Part shown: positions 12,285 to 24,214 of the stretch, piece after piece
Numbering within the stretch: the stretch's first letter is position 1
How the letters are laid out: each line of letters starts with the position of its first letter
NCBI GenBank assembly: GCA_037176845.1
Contig: JAYKXP010000063.1
Location: 186,001-250,000, forward strand
DNA length: 64,000 nucleotides
Reading direction: 5' to 3'
DNA from: Paramarasmius palmivorus
Lineage: Eukaryota > Basidiomycota > Agaricomycetes > Agaricales > Marasmiaceae
The notes under the pieces: generated by a model
What the model was told of the DNA's origin: nothing
What the model saw: only the letters and a program-made list of their open reading frames with translations
Database searches by the model: none
Position numbers and translations under genes: made by a program

Positions 12285-12966
12285 ACTTTCAAAGACGAGG
12301 CGATAGCGATGACACCAGTGATCTCTACTATGCATCAATGGCGCTGCTGTTGAAGCCCTGACGAGACATCTCCGTTGATCTGAAGAAGAAGGGACAGTCT
12401 TGGAAAAGCGCCTACGATGAATTCCTGGACTCAGCGACTAAGCGACAGAAGGACATCATTGAAGGCATCCACGGAGCCGCACAGGCAGCAAGGGAAGCCG
12501 AAGGCGTCGAAGCAATTAAGGAAGCGGAGGCAAGTGCACATCTAGAACAAGATATGGATGATTTAGACGAGCTACAACAGGACAGAATGCAATCGGGAGG
12601 CTTACAGATGTCGCAGGAGGGTTTAAGCATGCTGAAACAACAACTAACACCAATAGCTGAAGAAAATTAGGGACATCAGTCAAATCCTACCTCGTGAAAC
12701 TAGTAAGGCTTGGGCTCTTACAACAGAACATGGTCTTGCATCCACGGCAACAGGTGACGATCTGCGAAAGCTGCTCAGATGGCAAAGTCAGATCGACTAG
12801 AACATCAACCTACAAAGCATTGATGAAGTGGTGAACGTCAAGGACAACAACGCCGCAGATGGCAGTACCAGAACAAGGGGCAAATCAAAGGGAAAGGACC
12901 TTTTGCCGGCTATTTCGTGATGTAGAGTCAGTTCTGACCGAAATCAAGGAGAGGTTCCAGCAATAG
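12285..12966 (+). pseudogene. Decayed gene of unknown function with a long helical, charged segment
   Basis: On + strand a continuous, strongly coding-like stretch runs from about 12410 to 12669: KSAYDEFLDSATKRQKDI, then an Ala/Glu/Gln-rich helical region (EAIKEAEASAHLEQDMDD) ending in a stop. It has no start codon of its own; the same frame upstream reads SDLYYASMALLLKP and then meets a stop near 12361. A second segment (about 12725-12966) reads STATGDDLRKLLRWQSQID, one stop, and then VNVKDNNAADGSTRTRGKS, with a possible one-base shift before the final DVESVLTEIKERFQQ. The charged, Gln-rich helices suggest a coiled coil. I do not recognise the family. The stops and frame changes mark it as a relic. 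Confidence 0.5.
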
Positions 12967-12999
12967 AGAGTTGACTCTTGAGCATATGCCTTCGATTTC

Positions 13000-14010
13000 A
13001 CAGTGACCGTTGCTCGGCTGATACAGCCTCGAATGATGCACGTATGCCTAGAAGTAGCATTATATAACTCGAGATATTGTCCATATTCTAGATCGCAGGT
13101 ACTATATCAGCGAGATTCTAGAGATTTACTGGGGAGGCCGACGATATTCATCTCGGTAACTTGGAGATCCGTTCCTACACAAACTTCCTTGGCAGTGCGT
13201 ATGCGTGTCATCACCAGTGAGGAACTACAGTCGACTCCCTCTTAACCCATACCGGTCGGTTCCCAGCCCAAGGTATGGGTTATGGCGTACTATGGGTAAA
13301 GGGAAATTTCCCAAAAAGGAAATCCAAGCAAAGAAAAACGCATCGGCCCTTTTCTTCCATATTCACAGTGCTATCCCCTAATAGCGGTGCACTATGGAAT
13401 TGTTCTTGAGTGTCCGAGAGTGCTTGAAGCATAAGACCATATCCTGACTGTATGCTTTGGTTCCCAATTGCACGGCCCGCTCGGCAAATCAACGAAAATA
13501 TGTGGGCAGAATCGAGCAGAATCGTCGGCAGGACTGGAAAGCGACAGATTCGGCTGAACTAGAAGGACCTTACGGCTCATCGGCAGGTCTCTTACTCGGG
13601 AAATATTGCCAAAAAAGGAAGGTAATTATGGGTTACGACGCTTTTGCCCACTGAAAAAGCTATGGATTATGGGGTATTGCGTATGTATGGGTTATCCCTG
13701 CGGAACGAACATGGGAGATCGAAATTCTATGGGGTAAGGGGGAGTATGGGTTATCCAGTGTATGGGTTAGGAGGGAGTCGACTGTAAGCGACTTGCGGTT
13801 TGAAGCGAGGTGACGAGATATGGAGTTCGATGGATTTTTGATGATAGGCAGAGATATCTTTGAAGCTACGGGTTGCCGGTAGGGTTATAGTTGTGCACTG
13901 GTGCATCCTCGGACGATGATGCACTTAGACTTGAGAATGGCGTTATGGAAGTCGAGATATTGTTCGTGTTCTGTAGTCCGAGGTGCTACATTACTGAGAT
14001 TCTCGACTAC
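13000..14010 (+). repeat. Diverged direct repeat pair and short GGGTTAT-type repeats
   Basis: Positions 13015-13130 and 13900-14010 are diverged direct copies; both contain CTCGAGATATTGT or TCGAGATATTGTTCG and a following GAGATTCT block. Between them, at 13255-13285 and 13625-13780, the octamer ATGGGTTA or close variants recurs at least five times (for example 13628, 13690, 13746, 13761). No gene is evident. Confidence 0.45.
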
Positions 14011-14169
14011 CGTTTTCTCCCAAACGAAAACTATAAGGAATTCGATGGGCATAGTATGGCCAAATGCTACCCTAATACATTTTGTCAAAGTCGATTGCAA
14101 GAACGGATAGCTCTGGGATTTTATCACACACCAATTAACGCCGGCGAAACGCGGTTAATTCGGGCGTAA

Positions 14170-16860
14170 TTCAAGGGACGCATATATAGACTTTGAACGG
14201 GACAAAAACGACTCAGCGGTTTACCTGTCCATCGATCTACTCGTTATGGGAAAAGAACGTGGCGATACCCGCGCTTCTTTGATGTCAGATGATATCGGTT
14301 CTGCATGCCACGTGGCCAAAATTTTCTTTCTCCTCGACGACAACGATGTTGCGCCAGCTATTCTCCAACGACGAGCATCCTTTCGGAAATATTTCCATCA
14401 GCTATACGAACAACACTGCAAGATGATATCGGAGAGCTGCCAGGGACGGAGGACTGATAGGTAAAGTCTTTTCTCCTCAATCTTTTATTCTTTTCTGATG
14501 GTTGAACTATGGAGGCATGCGCTCAAGATAGTCAACCAAGATGCTACCAGACCACAAAGTACGCGATATTGAAGATGAAGGACCCACTGGAATGCCGGTA
14601 CGTCGAGCACTCTTCCTCTGTGTTTCCTCTCAATATCAAACCCCAGGTTTACACGCAGATGAACCTAGCCTTTCTCCGACCTCTTGCTCCAGCTATTCCG
14701 CTATAGGTTACTTTATCACGGATGGCAGCGTTGATGATGGGGGTTATAGTCCGGGTGGTGCGTTCTTTGTTGCCTTCTGTTGATGTGGTCTACTAGCTGA
14801 CGTTCTTTGGTATCGGAAGCGCAACCCACGACCTGCTCTCATGGAAGCAGCTAACACCATAATACATCCCATCAAGCATCGACTTTCTCTTTCCCTCCGA
14901 ACCATTGGCTTCGAAAGGCTTGTACATCTTTTCACCGCCCCCTGCTGTGCCCGAGGTTGAGAGCCTTCCATCGCTCTCCTTCTATCTCCTACTCGCTACC
15001 CTACACACAATCCCCCACGCGCTATTCTATCCTCCTGTGCAGTGCCAGCGGCGCCTTTTGATATGGAACCACGATGTCTTAGCCTCGGCCTTCCTCCGAG
15101 GACACCCAAACAGCGTTTCGTCCACCTCTTCCCAATCCCCACCTTTCACGTGTCCAGTTTCTTTTCCGGCACTGTTCCTGGCGCTGTCTTTGCAGTGCCT
15201 ACCTCATTTCGTTATACACTACATGGTACATCTCCTACCCCGCTGATGTGGTGGAATTCGATCGGGGTTATGCCATCCCTCTTGCTAAAATCTTCGGCTT
15301 CTCACCTATGTTACTCGGGACCTCTCCACTGCTTTGCTTCCCTTTCTCCCTGTCTACCATACGCCCAAGTTGAGAGCCTTCCACCGCTTTCGCTCTTCCT
15401 CTCCCAACGCTGCTTCATCTCTGCATCACACATTCCCGGGCACTTTAGCATCCTCTAGCGTCGGCGTCTCGCCTATCCCTTCTTCCGAACTCTCATTTCG
15501 GAGTACAAGTGCTTCGTTCTTCCTAGCTTCCACATCACACTCACGGTACACCGGTCCTCCCCCGATATGTACCTCTCACATTCTCGATATACCTCCTCCC
15601 GTTTACCCGTGGCGTAGGACCAGGCTACACAGTCCTTTCACTTACATAGAGTGGGTACACTCATCGAAGGCTGGACAACCATATGGAACTTTCGGGGCGA
15701 CGTTAAAGGGCTAGACGTGAGGAGGAATGGTGTACGGAAGAGTGGCTGTGGTGTGAGGTATGTGTGGATGTTGGATTTTTGGGAATAATACTCACTCATA
15801 AACAGCTACAGACAGAACAAACTTATCCGTGTCGTACCACCTTCGATTGATACAGCAGATTCCCTTATTACCCCTGCTGCCACAACACCACGTCCAGTCG
15901 TGTCTTTGTTACAGACATCCTCATTCTCTGCCTACCCATGAGTGCCTTTGTTCTACCGTTCACCTGATATCGCTTCATACCCCCCATCTCGTGCGTGGGT
16001 CGATACAGAGGATCCCTCGTTACGATGCCTATCGTCTCGATTATCCACATGTCGCTACTTTTCCCTTTGCTGGTGTGGGTATATCACATCCCGCTACTGA
16101 TACACCGGATCTCAAAGGGTTGGTGCGCGGGGTGTTGTAGTTTGGGTTCTCGGGTTCGCAAACAGGAACAGACAGACCATCGACCAAGTTATCTGGGAGT
16201 CACTACTGAGAATGGAAGAAACTGACTCCTGCCCCTTGTTCTTTTCCTCTTCCCCTTTCATGTCGTTCCGAAAGAACCTCTTCAGCGCCACATCCGTGCT
16301 ATCTCTGTCTCTGGTTCCCATATCTACTCCACTGCTGAACGATCCATCCTGAGATCTCAGATCTCGTCGAGGATCTTCATGCAGGAAAGCGTCTCCATTA
16401 CCGTAACGGGAATCCCGCCTTCTGTCTTACCTCTCCTCATATACCTCGGTTAGTGACATTCCCCTCCGTTTAACTCAGTTCTGCGGGGGAGGAAACGAAC
16501 CAAGGTCCAGGAGATCGGGATGAGGCGTTGTCTCTACTCGACTTGGAGAATACGAGGGGTGTGAGATCAAAGGGACTGGGTATGTTTTCCGTTACTGCTT
16601 TGGTATTTATCGTGGTACTGATAGACACTATAGGTTTCGCTCGGAATGCGGGAAAGCGACACCACCGGCTAGATTTTCACGTCTACCCTTCTGAATATTA
16701 GGTGATGGGATAGGTTTTAGGAATCGGGTTATTCAAGCTTCAATGTCGAGAAGGTTTACTTATTCCCAGTTACATTGTATGCTCTCGGGTGGTGTTATCT
16801 AACAGTAATACAATCTAAACGCGTACTGAGTCGAGATATCCTTGATCGAAGGCAGTCAAT
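14170..16860. other. No recognisable gene; Ser/Pro/Phe-rich frames
   Basis: Several + strand frames (14905-15246, 15042-15458, 15334-15714) are open, but they are compositionally biased and overlap in different phases. The phrase VESLPSLSFYLLL or VESLPPLSLFLS occurs twice (about 14958 and 15372), so an internal duplication exists. I cannot assign a family or exon structure, and the coding status is uncertain. Confidence 0.35.
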
Positions 16861-16885
16861 AAAAAAAATTTGAACACTTGGCGAT

Positions 16886-16921
16886 CTCCCTGGCTGGTAG
16901 TCGAACCCAGCTTTCGCGCGA
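16886..16921 (-). pseudogene. 3' half of a tRNA-Asp (fragment)
   Basis: The minus strand carries the anticodon-stem 3' strand, variable loop, T-arm and acceptor 3' strand of the tRNA-Asp found intact at 49809 and 51523, with one change in the T-stem. The 5' half is absent. It is an isolated fragment about 30 kb from the functional copies. Confidence 0.75.
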
Positions 16922-17260
16922 ATCCGTTTCGATCACGAATAATCAGTAGGACTGCGCACCAAGGCTCGGAATAGATACGAAGCCACGAGTAAACGTTTTA
17001 GATTCAAGAACCGATACCGAAAACTAGACATTAGGAAACGGCTTGAATCTTCAAAGGAACCAAGGTCAAGGGAATGATTCCGAGCGTGAGCTAGAGCTAG
17101 AGAACGAGAACAGAAAATGGTACTCGTAATATTGTCGAGTTTGAGATCCAGAATAGACAACTATGCGTCGAGACAGATGGCCAATCCCAGAGACGTGTTG
17201 GGAATGCAGGATTGTATCGCATTGAAGAAATAACATATACAGAAGAGCAGAAATGGAGGC

Positions 17261-17695
17261 ATGGCCTCCTGCCTTAGCGAGCAAGATATCGACGCGCATG
17301 TTGACCTACTTCTCTTTGGTCGATATCTCTCCCCAGAGGACCAAATACTCGTGCTAGATCTTCAACAGAAATCCCACGACAAGTACATTCGGTCCAAGTG
17401 TGCTGCTCTATGCACACCTATCAGAAAACTATTCCCAGAGCTTCTGTCCTTGACCCTCATTCTCGCCATTCGACCTGTCATGTTTTGCGAAAGCCCGATT
17501 CTCAATGATTGTCCGGGTAACATCAGCCGAGTCTCTTTCCACTGGCGTCAAACTTGTCTCAGGACACCGCAACTCTGGGCTGCCCTATCCTTCGAATTCT
17601 ATGGTGTTCCCAGACAGGTTCCTTTGCACCTTGAGAGGTCAGCGACATCTCCATTAGTACTTTCCTTTGGAGTGGGTGGAGGTCGTGTAAAGTAA
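17261..17695 (+). pseudogene. F-box protein, 5' fragment
   Basis: The 144-residue frame starts at ATG 17261. It contains an N-terminal helical stretch and a diverged F-box: IRKLFPELLSLTLILAI, then SRVSFHWRQTCLRTPQLWAAL, and LHLERSATSPLVLSF, a phrase typical of mushroom F-box/LRR-like proteins. Such proteins are usually 350-550 residues long; this one stops just after the segment that follows the F-box. The LINE relic begins less than 100 bp downstream, so the gene may have been cut by that insertion. The role inferred from the family is substrate choice in SCF ubiquitin ligases, but this fragment lacks the recognition domain. Confidence 0.65.
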
Positions 17696-17765
17696 AGTAC
17701 GCGTTGTGATGTGAAATCTGAGAGAACTACTGGAAGCAAAACAGACTGACCAGGGTGTTTGGAGG

Positions 17766-20058
17766 ATGATCATGGATCATGATATCATCATCTTGCTAAA
17801 AACCTGGATGCTTCCCGGGGATGAGGAAGCTGTTGATCTACTTGAAGGTTACAACTGTGCATCGTTCGCTCGCCCATCGTCACACCCAGCACCTGAACGA
17901 GGTGGAGTCATGGTTATCTACTGTAACGGGTCATTCCAGAAAGTACCCCCGGCGTCATATAATCCCGGACCCTTATATAACGGGGGACGGTATTCCGCCG
18001 TTTGTCTTTCTTCTCGCACATTAGCCTTACCCAGACGCTTGTACGTCCTTACACCTCGTTTTCTATGCTATAGAACGGGTTTGTTGTATATTGGTTCGAG
18101 GCACCGCGAGATCGACTCACGTGCTTAATATGGCGCGTTACATCTACAGTGCAAATGTGTACCCGCTTATTTCAATCCGCCATGACATGTCTGCGCCCGA
18201 TATTGCAGTCCTCACGGTGGATGATCTCTTTCTTATTGGTGCATACCTCGTGCCCTAGAGCAGCAATTGGATGAGGAACTACGTGGACGACCCATGCAAC
18301 CGACTTGAAGAAGTTATCCGCATTTGCAGAACTCATGGCGATTACGACATCCTGGTCCTAACAGATGCGAATGCACGCACTGCATCTCTCGCCGTCGGAT
18401 TCAATCCGTCGTACCTCCTCTGACGAGGTGATTAACTCCAGGGGTGACTGGCTGGTGAATCTCTGCAGAGAGGCCGACTCTATGATTGTCAATGGGACGT
18501 CATTTGAGGTGGCTTCGCCGGGGGCATTCACCTCCTTCCATGGTGGAATGGCGGTTGTAGATTATGCTATTGCATCACCAGGTCTACTACAGGACTTACT
18601 GGAACCCTTAGAGTCGATCGACGACGTCTCTCCTAGACGGGACTCACCAGCATCTTCGAGACGGGGCTCGCCTGATCGAAGAGACTACGACGATCGACGC
18701 AAGGAATATAGCAGAAGGGATAGCAGGAGAGAACGAGAGTACGGCTACGATAAGGATAGACAGAGACAGGGATTCATAACAAAAATATCTAATATATCTC
18801 TGACCTCTCCGATCATGCTCGTATGACTCGCTGCATTCGCAGAAAGTAACATATACGGGATTCACTGTCCTTACCGAAGAAGACATGGAAATTTAGGCTC
18901 CCTGAACCTACCTCAGAGCTCGATCACCTCGAACTACGGACAGTAATGTCAGCGATGGACGACGAGTCACGAAGCGCTCGACTATATGGTCCGGCACGGG
19001 CGTCTGATCGAACAGTGTACGCGGGAATTGCGGTGTCCAATACACGGAAAGAGGACAGTTTCCTCTCCGTCGGGATCTTTGTCTCAGAAGGTACAAAATA
19101 CAATGCAACCCTTACGCGTCAACGCCGAACACCTCTCATCGTGTGAAGGTGATTTATATGGTATGGCATGGCTCTTGCTCAATTCGGACAAGGACTGCAC
19201 CCTGGCCATATGCTCAAAATCATGTAAATTCATCCGTGATCTTCAGTTCCGTGTAGGACGTTATGCTCAGCTGGGCTGGAAGTGTAGCTGCTCGTCGATT
19301 CTCCAGACAATTGTTCGGCTAATCCAGGACCGTAGCGGCCCGGTGGTGTTCAAACATGTGAAGGATGATGATAATTCCCAAGAACCTGAAGGGAGCGGAA
19401 GGACTGGCGAGGAGTACATCTGAACACTACCTGTGGACTCCACCGAACATGTCGCCGATCCTGCAAGGAGAAATGCCGTCCGTGGTTCCATCACACCAGA
19501 AAGTGCGATCTAATACAGGTCCGGCTGGTGAAAAGGAGAGAAAAGATGTTCCTCTTCCACTATATCGAAGGCGATATCAACCAACCACCGTAATCGCCAC
19601 AAGGAATCTGTCATTCAGTGGACGACTCTCTGTACAATGCTATCCGCGAAGTCTGGCTTTGAATTTTTGAAAGTGGTTCGGAAACTGACCGATGCTAAGA
19701 AAAGACCTTGCCCTGCCACGGTGGGCCAACTGGCGGTTGAATTCCAAAGTAGGCAGTCGTCAATAGGCCCAACTCCTCCCTACTTCAATGAACGCGCTAG
19801 ACTACACAGGATGACAGCTGAGGCAATCCCAGCACGAACATCAGATCGATCACCAGGCCTATACTTTGACAGACATATCACGGAAGGAGAAGTTGGCGAG
19901 TTTAAACAGAGACTCAACAAACATGCCGCCATGTCTGCGGTGGGTCTCGACCGTGTCGCATACAAAACCATCATTTCCATACCGAACGACATCATCATCA
20001 CTCTCCTCCAGGCTTGCCTCGACTGGTGTGACTCCACACGTAAGTGGCTGTACACCAC
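17766..20058 (+). mobile_element. Decayed LINE-type retrotransposon (endonuclease, RNase H-like, RT N-terminus)
   Basis: Segments in three phases, broken by stops and shifts, match a non-LTR retroelement. An endonuclease/exonuclease/phosphatase domain is seen at 17766-18600: DIIILLKTWMLPGDE, then GGVMVIYCNG, LIGAYLVP, ILVLTDANART, and TSFHGGMAVVDYAIAS (the usual D-N and S-x-x-D-Y motifs). A segment at 18946-19440 resembles an RNase H fold: YAGIAVS, LYGMAWLLLNSDKD, FKHVKDDDNS, and AEGLAR in the next frame. The N-terminal thumb and finger part of an RT follows at 19637-20058: EVGEFKQRLNKHAAMSAVGLD and then YKTIISIPND. The catalytic YxDD half is missing and a simple repeat follows. It cannot be active. 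Confidence 0.72.
18620..18800 (+). other. Arg/Ser-rich segment embedded in the LINE relic
   Basis: Between the endonuclease and RNase H-like parts, the open frame runs without a break into a segment of RS/RD/RE dipeptides: SPRRDSPASSRRGSPDRRDY, then KEYSRRDSRRERE. This composition is typical of SR-type splicing proteins, not of retroelement polyproteins. It looks like a captured or inserted piece of an unrelated gene. The frame closes near 18826. Confidence 0.55.
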
Positions 20059-20075
20059 GTTGATTGCATTGGTAA

Positions 20076-21066
20076 ATTTGAGTCAAGTCGCCCAAGTCAA
20101 TGATTTAGGCGGATTCGAGTCAAGTTTGAGTCAAGTTCAAGTACATTTGAGTAATGATTTGTGAGATCTACAGTCAATTGATGAAAAGTATTCATACCTG
20201 CCCATCGTTGTGGTTGAGCGTGAAGCGTGTACCGGCATTTGATGCCGCCACTCAGCGCTTGAGCCACGTTGTCACTCCACGTGCACTCAATGACGCGGCT
20301 CGTGTTCAACTTCAAGCGGCTTATCTTTTAACCATCGTTGTGCAGCCATTGCTGCCACCTCTTAAGGTCGTTTGGTACCAATGAATTCAAGTAGACTCCA
20401 TGTTTGAGTTATCGGTTTAGAAGAATCATGCTTGGTGCACACAATTGGATCATAGCTGCATGCTGGTGGTTTCGATGGACCGGATTTATCACGTTTTAAA
20501 TATTTTGCCCTGCGACACGATCCATCCAACGACGAGTTGTCGATGTGAACCGAGAGGCTTTATCAGTTCTTGAAAAAAAGATGTTTAATACATCTTTATA
20601 GACAGGGAAGGCTGGAAATTGGCAATGGGATCTGGATGTCGGCATTCATCAGGATGGGTTCCATACAACTTCTTTCCATCTGAGGGGTACGAAGACGGTA
20701 ATCCTGATGACCTACAGGTACTATGAAATCATTCAGTTCAATAAATTAGTTACTGAGACTCTTGTAGCCAGGACCAGACTACGCAGCGGACACATACACC
20801 GTGGAGTCGTCTTTAATCAGAAATGAAGGCCAAGGATAAGAACAAACCCATGAAAGAAGGCCCAAGGCACGCAGGGTGGTAAAGAAGCAAAGTCAAGTCG
20901 GAGTATAGCCAATTCAGGCTCACATAAAGTCAAGTCAAGTTCGAGGAAAGTCAAGTCAAGGTCAAGTCGAGTCAAGTTCGAGTCAAGTTCGAGTCAATTG
21001 CAAGGGGTCAAGTTCCAACTCGAGTCAAGTTCAAGTTAGGTTCACATCAAGTTCAAGTCAAGCCAT
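20076..21066 (+). repeat. Two clusters of GTCAAGTTCGA-type short tandem repeats
   Basis: Variants of the 11-mer GTCAAGTTCGA (or GTCAAGTTTGA, GTCAAGTTCAA) are repeated in imperfect tandem at about 20076-20155 and more densely at 20928-21062. The two clusters enclose about 770 bp with no recognisable coding sequence. The first cluster cuts the RT domain of the LINE relic. They could be ends of an inserted element or independent expansions. Confidence 0.6.
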
Positions 21067-21069
21067 GTA

Positions 21070-21850
21070 AAATTTAAGTAAATCTGAGGGAAGACGAAGG
21101 CCAGTCATAGTTGTCGCGGCGTCCCAAAATGGTAAGCCCGTCATTATTGGAGACCTCTTTGCCAAATATGGGATCATAGGCGCCGGTGACTACAGTCTTT
21201 GGAAGATGTCCCGAGCACTGTGATAGCGGGACCTCGGTGGTGTTGAATATTCAGTAAATATATCTATCTATGACTCAGAAGGTATGTCTGCTACTTCGGC
21301 AACCTTATATGACCAAGCCTGACGGTGCAGTCTTGTTTTTCATGAAAGTCAGTCTATTTTGTAAACAGGGGAAAGTAGGAACTGGTGTTGAGACTTTACC
21401 CGGAAAGTTGCGTTCAGGACATAAAACACAGGATGGCGCTCATTTCCGGCATAATGACACTGTGGCAGAAGATGTCGCCGATGCATCTGAAGACAAAATC
21501 CCAGATGAAGATGACCACATTGAGGCATGGTATGCTTGAAGTACCCATGTCGTGGATATTTTTGCACTGACTCGGTGCCTTGATCCCTTTCTGGTTGCCA
21601 CTACAGCAGATGTGGGCTGACGCCGCTTCCGGATGATAGGATCTCATAGTGATTGATTTCCTTCGAATAGTGGTGTGAGCTCGGGTCGTACTGGAGTTGT
21701 AATTACTTTGCCGTAGCATGGTACAATATTTCTGCCTGTATGCATGTAGAACGGAACCCTGCACTGATCGAGGCAATCCATAGCAGGTTATCTAATATCT
21801 AATATCTAATCATGTTCACTATTATTTATACACTCCTGATTCGGTGTTAT
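21070..21850. other. No recognisable gene
   Basis: Only short frames are present (for example + 21270-21539, - 21414-21776), with no recognisable domain and in mutually overlapping phases. Confidence 0.35.
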
Positions 21851-21854
21851 GCTC

Positions 21855-22142
21855 ATTTTGGCGTGAAAACGGTTGCCTGATACCTATATCCACGAAATTC
21901 TTCAGCTCCAGAGCAGGCTCATAGATTTAGCGCGTACCACAGTCATTGAATTGCTCACCAGAACCTGTATTTATGTGCTGGCTTCCGCTACCATTGTTGA
22001 TATTCTGAGGACCATCGCCGTAATTGTTGTAATGGATTCCTCCGACATAACTATCCTGGTAGCTGTTGTTGTACTGATTTCCTTTGACATCATTGACGGC
22101 GTTGCCACTAATGTTAATGTGGGATCCGCTACTGTTAAACAT
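21855..22142 (-). pseudogene. QNIN-cassette protein gene, locus 5 (truncated)
   Basis: Starts at the ATG at 22142, preceded by the same leader as loci 1 and 4. Exon 1 encodes HINISGNAVNDVKGNQYNN, HYNNYGDGPQNINN, GSGSQHINT and GSGEQFNDCG and stops at a GTACGC donor near 21937. The next exon starts with IRQPFSRQNEH, the same QPFSRRN-type start as exon 2 of loci 1 and 4, but meets a stop near 21845. The His/Tyr-rich region and membrane tail are missing. Its cassette is the least damaged of the 5' group. As drawn it could only yield a short cassette protein of about 90 residues. Confidence 0.6.
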
Positions 22143-22229
22143 GTAGAGCTAAGGGGGAGGATGAAAGCGTGGGAAGCTGTATTGACTGCTCTGACCCCGT
22201 TAAAAGAGCTTGGACCGAGACGTTAACCG

Positions 22230-23350
22230 CATGTTTACACTATTTGATGATGCTTTCTGATGCCATTCATAGACATGGCGGGCGTTAGGTTCATCACTAC
22301 GAATAGCTCAGCAGTATCTTTACAGCATTGGTAAGCTGGTTTCCCTGCTACGGACGATTGCACTGCCTCTCTATGTCGATGCTGTAGCAACGCATGAGGT
22401 CCGGCAACGTGACGAGATGGGAAAAGTACAGGGACTTGCACAGTGAAGGACTTCATTCAAATCAACACTTGATCGGCCCGCTTTCACAGCTCTGTGGGCG
22501 AAAGGCCTTGGAAGGTTCTGATTGGCGCCACTGACTGGGAAGCGGAGGTTGTACCAGGTTGTACCTGGCTATATCTCTGTTTACAAACTTGGAATTGCTG
22601 CCACACGCCCTCTTTATGTTTGGAACCGGTGATAGCATGGGCGGAAAAATCCATCAGCTCGAGAAGCAGGAAACAGAGAGATGCGTACCGACTTCAAAAC
22701 AAGCGCTCTTTGTCCTCCGCCGGTTCATCATCTCTGGAACTTTTTGAACTTTTGAATTACCTGCTATGGACCGTTCCCGATCTGGAAGATGCAAAATAAG
22801 ACCTGTCATCAGTGTCAGCTGCCTCTTTTAGGCGCCGGGCCTCTCTCAACGTTTTTGTGTTCCTAACCGGCTGTGCGGCAGATTGAATACAACATAACAC
22901 GCTCAGGCATTATTTACATGATCATTTATCCTTTCAACCATAGCCGATGAGAAAGTATAAGCGCTCAGGGAGTGAACCAAATGCGACGATGACATACCGG
23001 TAGTTCAGTTTGATAAGCTGCCGCTCATTTCGCACCACGAGCACACTGTATCCTGCCCATTGATTTGTAAAAATGGGTCACAATACATAGGACAAAGATA
23101 CTTCGACAATCATAGGAATACGATTGAATAACTGCTTGATAGGGTAACCATATTTCTTATAAATATCCTCTTTTTATTACTGATACCGAGAGATAGCCTC
23201 AGATTCTATTCCAACCGTCAAACCAATACTCACCATTTCGATACCCACACCACCACCACTTTCCAGCACTCTGTAGGGTTTATTTTTGAGACTTTCCAGA
23301 GCGGAAATATCCCTCCACAAACACCACCCTCTTCCTAGCATTTCTCCAGC
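22230..23350. other. No recognisable gene
   Basis: A 101-residue frame on + (22494-22799) has no recognisable similarity. The rest is without long frames. Confidence 0.35.
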
Positions 23351-23362
23351 ACATCGCCCCTC

Positions 23363-23872
23363 ATGCAGGCTACTTCTAGCTCAGGTGGGTTTTTCCCGAC
23401 ACAGTGGAAACAAACTGATTTCGAATCTCAGATAATAGAAGGGCTTCCAACGACGGAGCTTCCAACAACGGAGCTTCCAACAACGGAGCTTCCAACAACG
23501 GAGCTTCCAACGACAGAGCTTCCAACGGAGTTCACTACAATAACAACGGTGGCGGAGCCCAGAACATCAACAACGATACGGGACACCAAAATAATAACAC
23601 TGGCTCAGGCTACCAGTATACCTGCGGACATAGCGGTGATGTTGGCAAAGGTACGTCTAGCTTTGTCCGATACCAAACCAACGAGCATGAAGAAGTATAG
23701 GCCAGGTCCCAAATCAGGTCAGCTCACAGTCATCAGCACCACAGGCCAATCCCGCTACCAATTCAAGGTCTGGAGTCTGATAATGGCGAGGTTGAAACGA
23801 ATTGCTACGCGTCTCTTACCTCTTTTCAATTTTCAATGCAAGCTATGGGTCTTCTTAAAATTATATATATGA
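23363..23872 (+). pseudogene. QNIN-cassette locus 6 with 15-bp minisatellite
   Basis: The ATG at 23363 opens a 169-residue frame that reads the repeat as (ELPTT)n. In a shifted frame the same DNA encodes the cassette: (GASNN)n followed by GVHYNNNGGGAQNIN, then DTGHQNNN and TGSGYQYTCG, and a GTACGT donor near 23651. That frame has a TGA just upstream (near 23417) and no ATG, so either an upstream exon or a frameshift is needed. By homology with the other loci, the cassette frame is the ancestral one. Downstream of the donor I see no matching exon 2. Confidence 0.5.
23447..23527 (+). repeat. 15-bp minisatellite (about 5 units)
   Basis: The unit GGAGCTTCCAACAAC, with AAC/GAC variants, repeats about five times in tandem. 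It lies inside the cassette exon of locus 6 and is a multiple of three, so copy-number change preserves both open frames across it (ELPTT in one, GASNN in the other). Confidence 0.85.
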
Positions 23873-24214
23873 ACTTGTCTTGTAAGACATAACCAGCAGT
23901 GGCACATGCCAAAACTGTCGAAAGCATCATTTTCTCGTGTTCTGTCCGTTGCCCATGTATCGTCGGGCCATCACACCGAGGGGCATTAGCTAATGGCTGG
24001 TAGGAGGGAGTAAAATGGTGACCATTTATCTCTTTGTTTGTCACAGTCTTCTTCCGTGTATAATAGACATAGGAGGTTTGTTAGGCATCTCTTGCGTGCT
24101 GTTGCGAGAGAAGAATATGTTTAATTCTAGGACGCCACTGAGCATGTCACTTAATTACATTGAGTACTGACACTTGCAATGTTCAGCAAATGTGGATCAT
24201 TTAAGTGATAACGA

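Noticed and set aside
12412..12630. Minus-strand Cys/Ser-rich 72-residue frame
   Set aside because: It is the antisense shadow of the charged helical coding relic on the plus strand.
14905..16140. Series of long + strand frames as a Ser/Pro-rich protein gene
   Set aside because: The frames overlap in several phases, composition is biased, and I could not build an exon chain with consensus introns.
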